The notes below the pieces were generated by a model, which saw only the letters and a list, made by a program, of their open reading frames with translations, had not been told where the DNA came from and ran no database searches. Positions 56,329 to 64,000 of a DNA stretch of 64,000 nt are shown here, in pieces. Origin of the DNA: Craterostigma plantagineum (lineage: Eukaryota > Streptophyta > Magnoliopsida > Lamiales > Linderniaceae); NCBI GenBank assembly GCA_027422505.1, contig JAPQWV010001564.1, positions 1 to 64,000 of the forward strand, in the 5' to 3' direction. A program made the translations under genes and the position numbers. How positions within the stretch are numbered: the stretch's first letter is position 1; every line of letters begins with the position of its first letter.

Positions 56329-56332
<4 letters not shown>
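54448..56332 (-). CDS. TBL: TRICHOME BIREFRINGENCE-LIKE (DUF231) polysaccharide O-acetyltransferase
   Basis: Golgi type II membrane protein that O-acetylates wall polysaccharides. Exons on the minus strand: 56332-55988, 55907-55730, 55650-55474, 55396-55239, 54793-54448. Start [10 protein letters not shown], a single N-terminal membrane segment ([14 protein letters not shown]), TBL domain [26 protein letters not shown], the GDS motif [19 protein letters not shown], then [60 protein letters not shown] and the catalytic [16 protein letters not shown] near the C-terminus. One frame break is in the membrane segment (about 56265-56290) and one in exon 1 after RWQPS. A (GA)20 tract lies directly upstream of the start codon. 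Resembles the TBL38-43 group. Confidence 0.92.
55166..55181. repeat. (AC)n microsatellite in a TBL intron
   Basis: Eight AC repeats. Confidence 0.85.

Positions 56333-56373
<41 letters not shown>
56333..56373. repeat. (GA)20 microsatellite at the TBL start codon
   Basis: GA/CT run from the base next to the ATG; would be a CU-rich tract in the TBL leader. Confidence 0.95.
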
Positions 56374-56377
<4 letters not shown>

Positions 56378-56539
56378 TTGCCTTTTGCTTGTAGTAAAGC
56401 TTTTTTGTTATGTTTTGTGTGTGCATGTGAAGGGTTCTTCACGTGGGTATCAATCTATTCTTGATCGATCTTTGGATGTTTTCGTCGGATGTCTTTTGCT
56501 TTTCTGTCTCAGATTGGATGCACCTGCCAATATAATTTT

Positions 56540-56895
56540 AGGTCAATAGTCGTGTTTTTGGGTCTTATATTTATAATTGCAAAAATAGATCACTAATTAT
56601 GTATGTTAAAATAATTCAGGTCACCCTCTCATTTTTGGATCACTATGTATACGTGTTTTCAATTTTGGGTCACTAAGTATACATGTTTTCAATTTTGAGT
56701 CACTACGTATTTTAAGTTTTTTGGCGCTATATTAAATCTTTTTCGCATTCATAAAAACATAGTGATCCAAAATCGAAAACACGTATATTTAGTGACCAAA
56801 AAATGAGATGGTGATCCAAATTATTTTGACATATATAATTAGTGACCTAATTTTGCAATTATCAAACACAGTGACCCAAAACGAAATATGAATAC
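56540..56895. mobile_element. Foldback (long inverted repeat) element, about 355 bp
   Basis: Left arm about 56545-56700 and right arm about 56758-56895 are reverse complements with mismatches (left: AATTGCAAAAATAG, TTTGGATCACTATG, ACGTGTTTTCAATTTT; right gives the complements). Each arm also carries three direct repeats of a GGGTCACTA-type motif. TSD not established. Confidence 0.65.
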
Positions 56896-58630
56896 TGAGT
56901 CAACTAAAATAATAATTTGCCCTAATAATAAGATAGAAAAAAAGAGAGTTTCCTTTCTCCACCGTCAAACAGTATTTAAGAATTAAAAAAGGGTTTCTTT
57001 CTACATTCACGGGAAACATCATCTTTTCTATATTCTTGCCACCATACTATTCCCGGAAATAATAATTATCATTCTGAGACACACAACACAGCCCATCAGA
57101 ATTAGGTAATAGAAGAGCTCTGTTCTGCTGCCAACATAATACCACATTAAACAACGGATAAGCCATAATTATTACATCAACTTAGAGCCCATTTCTTCTA
57201 ATTTATTGCTTCTCCAAAGATGAATGAAACAAACAAGTCTATAAGAAACATCACCAAAGCAGCCATGAAATTCAAGGCGTGGCTCGCTTGCTATTACAAT
57301 GGCCTCGAGGAAAGGCGATCGAGCGTTTTCTCCCCTCCATAAAGGAAAAAACAGACCTTGATTCTAAATAAGAATGAAACGTTGGTATTCCATATCTGGA
57401 GAGAAGAAGAAAAGAACATAGCCAACTAGTTTCCAAGGTAAGTTAAGGCTCATGGAGATTAATAACCATCTTACTCATTGACTAACAGAAACCTTCTTCG
57501 TAGATTTTGACTATCAAAGATGAGATTCCAAAACGCAAATTATCGAAGCTAAGAAGGCATAGGAAAAAAAATACCTAGATCAGCTATCTTGTTGCGAAAT
57601 CTAAGCTGATGATAATTGATACTACAAGCAGCTCCAGCTTGAAATTAAGAGATAAAATAAATGGTACAGAAGTTCTCAAAACACCTATATATAATTCTTG
57701 CAAAAAATTAGATATGGAATTAATTCCATCCCCTTAGCGGATAATGCTAACAAACGTATGCTTTTTATTTTCTCTGCCTTTGCTAACAATCTATCTGAGT
57801 TTATATACGTTGAGAACAGGCGGTCGCCTCGGGCCCAACTTAGAAGGGGTGCAAAATTTTTTATACATCTAGATTGATCTTATAAAAAATTGTTTATAGT
57901 TAATTTAGAAAAAAAAAATTGATGGAACGTTAAGTGTGATATAGATGAGCTTGATGTTGTTAAACCAAAGTTAGCCCAAACTTTGTAATTTATAAGAAAT
58001 TCAGCCCAAAAAACATATGAAAGATTTTTTTTTGTACGAAATAAATTCATTACCACCGGGCTTTGTTTGTACAACCAACACACAGCTTACAGTTTAACAA
58101 ATCTCAAACAATCTCAGAGGAATGCAGGCTAACAGTACGTTGCAATATAGATTCATCCGAGCTTGTGATCCTTACTTGACAACAACTTGACAATATGAAA
58201 GCTTTTTAGTTAGACAAAAAAAGAGAAAAACGTGATTTGTTCTTCTTGTGATACAATATCAATTCCAAAGTCTCAAAGGGGCAAAGGGTTTCAATTGTCG
58301 TTTCTTTCATGATAAAATCGTTCTCTATTTTCATTTGGGACCGAGCTTTTAGGTATATTTATGTTGCTCCTTATCTTATTAATTGATTAATTTGGTGGCA
58401 AACACATTTTTTTTTGAAAACTGTTTTCCATATAACCGTGGGTGTTATACAATTGGCTATTGCAAACAAAATTTCTTCAAGGTACTTATGTGATTTGCAA
58501 TCCGTGGTCGGAGTTTACTTCATTTAATGTAGTAGTTAATTCATGAGACATTTTATGTTAATTGTGTTGTGTGGCAAGTTTCTTACGGTTTATTTTTGTT
58601 GTTCTTAGGTACGAGAAACTAAAGTAATAA
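56896..58630. other. Intergenic, transposon-rich spacer
   Basis: No gene supported. The last part (58420-58630) looks like intron and leader of the hAT fragment that follows (acceptor TGTTCTTAG near 58608). Confidence 0.45.
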
Positions 58631-59002
58631 ATGTCTACTACATCGGGATCTTATAAGAGAAAAAAAGGAAAGAAAGGCGGAAGCATTAACTCAAGTCAAG
58701 CGGGAGACATCATGAATATTGTGGTACATACAAGTAGCACAATGGATAGAGATGAAGCGGCCGATGATTTGATCGTCGAAGAACCACATAATCAAAATGT
58801 GAATGAACGAGTACTCGACGGTATTACAGAAGAGAATGAAGAGTTCAATTTGGGAGAATCAAATGAGCACCAACAAGATGAATTTCATAATGAAGAAGAA
58901 GAAGAACTGAAACCGAATTTGAACTTGGAGGATCCGGGAAATTGGAATAACATCTCTCAGAAAATGAGAGATTATTTTGTTAGGAAATTAGCGTTGATTT
59001 GA
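58631..59002 (+). pseudogene. hAT-type transposase fragment (TTF/ZMYM1-like N-terminus)
   Basis: MSTTSGSYKRKKGKKGGSIN, an acidic middle and NLEDPGNWNNISQKMRDYFV resemble the N-terminus of plant 'TTF-type/zinc finger MYM 1-like' hAT proteins, where this block precedes the zinc finger. The ORF stops at 59002 and the following bases do not continue the family sequence, so it is a truncated remnant of about 123 aa. Function not expected. Confidence 0.55.
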
Positions 59003-59760
59003 AGGCCGGGTATTTCTCTAGAATCGCGTTTGGAGTTCACTTTCCAAAGACAATATTTCGTCCCGGGATAAGACTAGAGAAACTTTGTTATATCGCTCGT
59101 AAATTCAATATCATTATGTCGAATGTAACTGTGCTTATTTATAACCCAAGTTTCGAACGGTTTGTGTCCATTCATAATAGACTTACTCCTTTCTAGGATG
59201 GTGTCCGTTCGAGAACAGATATCACCTTTTGAAGCCAAATACCTTTTCGGGTAAAAACACACCCTTTCGGGTGAAGAGGGTTTCGAGGAGGAAAACATGC
59301 ACACCTTTTGGGTGTATGTAAGCCATTTTCGGTTATAACACCCCTAGGACCCTGCAAGGGGGCGCAGCCCCCTTGACCCTTGCTTTGCTTTGTGTTCTGA
59401 CATAAAACGTTCTCCGAGCGTGCACTCCGCACCTCCTAACCCGGATACATTTTACGTCCCAATTACACTAAAATATATAACATATTTGGTAGAAATGGGT
59501 CCGGAAAGAGTGGATGGTATTTCGTTTAAATATTTATTGAACATTCTACTATAAAAATATGGTATTTTGTTTCTTTATTTTAGTTACATTTACGATTTAA
59601 ATTTAAATCATACTTATCTTATTTGGCAAAAAATGACTTAATATTAACCAAGGCCCAAAATTTGAGTTTCGCAGCTTCAGGTACCCGACTTCCTCAGCTA
59701 CGCGACTGGTTGGGAATGATAATTAAGGAAAAGACATTTAAAAGTTGAAGAAAATACAAG
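59003..59760. other. Unclassified repeat-derived sequence
   Basis: Contains a strong GC hairpin CAAGGGGGC-GCA-GCCCCCTTG at 59355-59375, a motif I associate with plant transposon ends, and CCTTTTCGGGT-type short repeats at 59220-59320. No ORF. Confidence 0.4.
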
Positions 59761-61029
59761 GAGAATTTCATGTCAGGCCCTAATAATCTTTGAACTTTCT
59801 GTCCAGACCCTGTCAGTAAAGGAGTTAGTTTAGAGGACGTATTTTCTGTAAAAATTCGAGTATAGGACCCAAACTGTTATTTGACGAAAATACCCTTACT
59901 AAAATGTTTTTTTATTTTTGAATTTTTTTCCAGCGAAAGTCTATACGTGTTTTTTGTTGTCTAGAGCGGTACTTTTACTAAATTTTATGTTACTACTGTT
60001 ACAACATATTGTTACTCTATGACATTACAACGTTACTTGTTAATGATATTGTGTTACATTTCTATTCCAAAACGTTATCAGTAGAACATTTTTTTTATTT
60101 AATGATTGAACTCATTTTTTCTTACACTGAATCGGCGCCAAAAAAATCGACTGCCCCATCCAACCTTTGATTTCGCCATGTCATGTGGATTCATTATGAT
60201 ATTGACGATGCACGAGGTAGATTTTGCTTGTGTAATTAGGGTGCAAATTCGAGAAAATGATTGTAAATTGAATCTAGAATTCGACATAAATTGCAAGTAA
60301 TTGGATTAAATTCGAGGTACTCATGGTTTGGACGTTTACCAGTTGCTACTAACGTTGAGATTTGAAGGGTTTTTCAACATTTTGGTTGTCATTTATGATT
60401 TTTTATAAAATCTCCGACATCTCTTGTTTGAGTATTAATCCAATAGAAACATCAATATATAGTTGTTATCATTAATACCCGAGGTCTATTCTACGTTTTT
60501 GAGTCAATAACGCCGAGATTTATGCAGTATTCATCTATTTTTCAATGTCGTTTGTGATTGTCGTTCTACTCCTCCCGATCCATTGCTTGTATACAGAATG
60601 TGTTATTAACGACAAACAAAGCGTTATTAGTTTCCGTGATATGCTGGTAGAGTGTCAGCATGTGTTATTGACATAAGGTTATATGTTTTTAGGTTTAAGA
60701 CATTTGTTATCATTTCTATTTTATAAGTATTTCTTTTTTCCTCATTTAGGGAAAGTATAATATCCGTTCCTTGCGATTAATTTTTCGTATATATTATTTT
60801 CGTCCGCCATCACCACCCAAACCTGCAGCAGACCACATTCGTCGCATTATCAAGGGTTTATTATGATATTAACGTTAAGTCATGTACAATTTCCGATGAC
60901 TTTTTCCGAAATCGCGACGCAAATAATAAAAATATTTGTAGAACAATCATGTTTGTAGTTGAAATTGAAGGTAATGCGTGTAGATTCGAGATACCCATAG
61001 CCTAATAATATTGGGTTGATTGTTTGTCT

Positions 61030-62190
61030 TCCAAGTTTTCTCGAATCGGAAATACAATCGTCGGACAATTTCGCGAAAATCACTGTTCTTAAAGTGCTAT
61101 AGAAGGGGTAACTGTCTTTCCGTAACAATGATATGTTACTACTTAGTAGTGTTATTAACTGTAAGACATATGTTAGTTTTGCTATGTTATAAGTATTTGT
61201 TATAAATAAACATTTGTTATTACCATACGAACAGATAAGTTCTTTTTGTTGAAGAAAGGTTTCTTTACGAAACAATATGTTATAAATGTTGAGTGAAATG
61301 TTATCCCTTCAAGAGGACATGTTATAATAGTTGATGTAAAGGTCATCCTAGTCACATATATGTTATATGTATTGAAAGAAATGGTCCTTCTGAAAGACGT
61401 GTTAATCGACTGTAAAGCTTTGAAATTTATATAAATACCAAATATTCGTAGTTTCCCATTACAAAATACCCCATTACCAAATATTCGTATACTCCTGAGT
61501 CAACATTTGTTATTAACTGTAAGACTTATGTTAGTTTCTGCTACCTTATACGTATTTTTTATAAGTAAAAAGTTTTTATTAACCATACGAACGGATATGT
61601 TATATTTGTTGAAGGTAGGGTTATCCTCACGGAAGGATATGTTATAAGTTCTAGAAGAAAATGTTATCAGCGCCATAAGATCGGTTCGAAAGGGGAAGGA
61701 AAGGTTATCTATGCTGACATATATGTTGTAGTTGAAAGAAATGGTATTTTCTCTGAAAGACGTGTTAGTCGACTGTAAAAGGTTGAAATTTATATTAATA
61801 CCAAATATTTTCTTTATCCCATTACAAAATACCCCATTACCAAATATTTGTATACTCCTGAGTTAACATTTGTTATTAACTGTAAAGACTTATGTTAGTT
61901 TCTGCTATCTTATAGGTATTTGTTATAGTAAATATTTGTTAAAACCATACGAAAGGATATGTTATATTTGTTGAAGGAAAGGTTATCGTCACGAAACATT
62001 GTGTTATATATGTTGAAGGCAAATGTTATCCGCACCAGAGGATTTGTTGTTGTCGTTGAAGGAAAAGTTATGTTGACGAACACAAATGTTATTACTGTTG
62101 AAAGAAATGGTACTTCTTCTGAAAGACGTGTTACTCGACTATTGCTGCAATGAAATTTACATTAATACCAAATAATCGTTATATCCTTAC
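61030..62190. repeat. Three tandem copies of a ~360-bp repeat
   Basis: Markers recur at fixed spacing: GTTATTAACTGTAAGAC at about 61151, 61509, 61872 and GAAAGACGTGTTA at about 61392, 61755, 62120. Within each copy, 40-50-bp subrepeats of the type ATGTTATATTTGTTGAAGGA...GGTTATC are visible. Confidence 0.8.
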
Positions 62191-62309
62191 AATACCCACA
62201 GACAATTGTTGCTACATATGACAAAAGGTACAAAAGAACTTCACATAGACAAAATCTTAGCTGTGCAAAATCTAGACGACAAAAAGGACCAAAAAGATTG
62301 CAGCAAACA

Positions 62310-64000
62310 CTAGATTGGTTCTTTGCACGTCCGACGGTTGTGCCCGTTCTTCGTACATCTTCCACACTTTAGTGGACGGGCATCTCGAATTTGTGAAGGG
62401 ATTCTTTTTTATCGTGGACGGCCTGGGGGTCTTTGAACGTCTGGTTCAGTAACATCTTCGGTATAGACTCGCCACTTGCAAAATTAGAAGGGGTTGGACT
62501 TATAGAAGACATGTACGCCTCTTTGTATTTTGCTAAGCTGTAATAGGTGTCGCAGAAGTCGTATGGTGAAAGCTGTAACGAGAGAATGCACGAGCATGCA
62601 TGTTTACATGGAATCCTCACTAACTCGAAGTGTCCGCAAGAACACGTCTTGTTGTTTAAGTCGACGGCATATTTTTTCCCATTTTCTGAGACTTCAAACT
62701 GCCACCCAGAAGAAGCATCAACATGCAATGTCCGAGATTCATCTATGTTGACTTTCAATTTCCTCTCGGACTTGCTACACAAGCGTCCGAAGTTTCCATG
62801 CACTTCAGCTCTTTTGTCATTCAACATTACCATTACTTTTCGTCTTATTTCATCCACCAATGCAACAATTGGTAGTGCTCGAGCCGTACGAACCCAACTG
62901 TTCCAACTTTCAGCGATGTTGTTGTCGAGAATTCCCCATCTGTTGCCCCGAAACAGTGAAGTAGCCCAACAGTTTGGATTCGTGTCTCTTATGAACTGCA
63001 TGTGCAGTGAATGTTTCTTCAAATGCTGAAACGAAGTTTCTGAAATCATCCACGTAAGGAGAGTATGCTGCATTCTTCAACTTTGTTGTCCATTGCTTCT
63101 TGTTCCTATATGGTATTTACGCAGCACCTGAGCAATGACAGTCCACCAATAACTGAAACGAAAGTCGAATACGAAATCCACTATGAAAATAACAGAATAA
63201 CAAACCATTAAACCAACTGCATAACATGTTGTCTTGAAATTGTCCACCACATGCCTTAGACAATATGCGTGGTGCGATCCTGGAAATACCGAGGGAACGC
63301 CATTAACCAAGCCAGTATGCCGGTCCGAAAAAATGTATATTCATTGAAGTTATCTCTTCCATGAGTGCATAAGAGGTGTCTTAGCTTCAACAAAAACCAT
63401 TCCAATTAAGGTCACTCTCTGCGTCAACCACTACGTAAAAAGATAAATTTAATACGATGTATGCTTGCGCAAAGTAAGTATATTTTGTGAAACTCTAACC
63501 TGCGAACGCAACAGTAAAGAGCCCATCGTTTCCATCCTTCGCCACGGCACTAAGCAAACAGCCATTTGTACTTGTTCTTGATGTGTTTCCATCAAGGAAG
63601 ATTAATGGACGACAACCTCTTATAAAGCCAACTATACAAGCATGGAAACTCAGAAACAGTCTTCTAAATTTATTCGTACCGGCCTGAAGTTCACAGTCTG
63701 CTACAGAACCTGGATTGGTACTCTTTACAGCGTGGCAATACCACCTCAATCTTTCATAAGAACCTCTGTCAATCCCATGAATATTCCTTATGGCTATTTC
63801 TTTCCCCGACCATGCTCTGTGATATGGAATTTCAACTCCATAATCTCGCAGCATATCATTCTTCATCGTATGGGGCTTGTAAAGAGGCTCGATACCCAGC
63901 TTAGGCTGAAGTAACTCGACAATCAATCTAGCATCTGCCTTTGGGTGGTCGCGAGTTAGCAGACTGGATTCCCACATGTGTGTCGAGGGTGCAGCTTCTT
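62310..64000 (-). CDS. MuDR/MULE transposase, 3' part
   Basis: DDE-type transposase of the Mutator superfamily; N-terminus lies beyond 64000. Blocks in order: [60 protein letters not shown] with [13 protein letters not shown] (first catalytic D in LDG), [20 protein letters not shown] (second D) and [32 protein letters not shown] zinc finger [17 protein letters not shown], and a terminal CCHC knuckle [14 protein letters not shown] just before the stop at 62310-62312. Breaks: an in-frame gap between 63495 and 63310 that looks like an intron, an indel near 63320 and another near 62400. May or may not be active. Confidence 0.85.

Larger units (their letters stand above)
59765..64000 (-). mobile_element. 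Mutator-like element (MULE), partial, continues past the right edge
   Basis: Includes the transposase ORF (64000-62310), the repeat block below it and, at about 59765-59910, sequence resembling a MULE terminal repeat (GTCAGGCCCTAATAATCTTT, GACCCAAACTGTTATTTGAC, GAAAATACCCTTAC). The other terminus lies outside the window, so the TIR assignment is inferred. Confidence 0.5.

Noticed and set aside
60880..61275. 131-codon minus-strand ORF in the MULE 3' region
   Set aside because: Lies partly in the 360-bp repeat; no recognisable domain and codon content like the AT-rich surroundings.

Overview
This is nuclear DNA of a flowering plant, almost certainly a eudicot. Genes have GT-AG introns and plant-specific families (ALOG/LSH, CIPK, DUF231/TBL acyltransferase, F-box/FBA), and they are separated by LTR retrotransposons, MITEs and a MULE. 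No virus, plasmid or bacterial signature is seen. The asterid/Lamiales feel of the proteins is only an impression. Most reading-frame breaks in otherwise well conserved genes are single-base changes in homopolymers. The two Copia LTRs differ only by four such indels by eye. I therefore read most 'frameshifts' here as consensus errors rather than decay.

Layout. (1) 1-2.9 kb: two genes on the minus strand, a GGQ-class release-factor-like protein cut by the window edge and a mitochondrial calcium uniporter (MCU) family gene. (2) 4.0-30.8 kb: three tandemly duplicated F-box/FBA genes on the minus strand. The leader of the middle one has been blown apart by a 14.4-kb Athila-type Ty3/gypsy element (7712-22103, TSD AAGAG), and its upstream region also carries a 5.1-kb Tork/Tnt1-like Copia element (22841-27978, TSD GAGTT). 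Two hAT-like MITEs sit between the middle and third F-box genes. (3) 31.4-56.3 kb: a gene-rich block with eIF2-beta, a telobox Myb (TRF-like) gene, an ALOG/LSH gene, a CIPK kinase, an LRR plus ubiquitin-like protein, a mitoferrin-type carrier, a bZIP, Elongin-C, a GH3 beta-glucosidase and a TBL O-acyltransferase. From memory, the LRR-ubiquitin and mitoferrin homologues also lie close together on Arabidopsis chromosome 2 (At2g30105/At2g30160), which would be microsynteny. (4) 56.4-64 kb: transposon debris (a foldback element, a hAT TTF-type N-terminal fragment) and a MULE transposase running off the right edge, with a triplicated ~360-bp repeat downstream of its ORF.

The block works as ordinary housekeeping and regulatory genes with no operon logic. 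Adjacent genes share short divergent promoters (LRR-Ubl/mitoferrin, 371 bp between start codons; TRF-like/ALOG, 689 bp) or converge (eIF2-beta/TRF-like).

The most unusual material is inside the gypsy element. Its U3 holds seven ~73-bp units, each pairing a half-site with the 12-bp palindrome TCACGGCCGTGA. Its transcribed leader carries three hairpins with the same loop but different, compensating stems. Its polypurine-tract region exists twice, each copy next to a hairpin with loop TCCT and again a different perfect stem. A reversed version of the palindrome array lies internally, upstream of a TATA box on the opposite strand.
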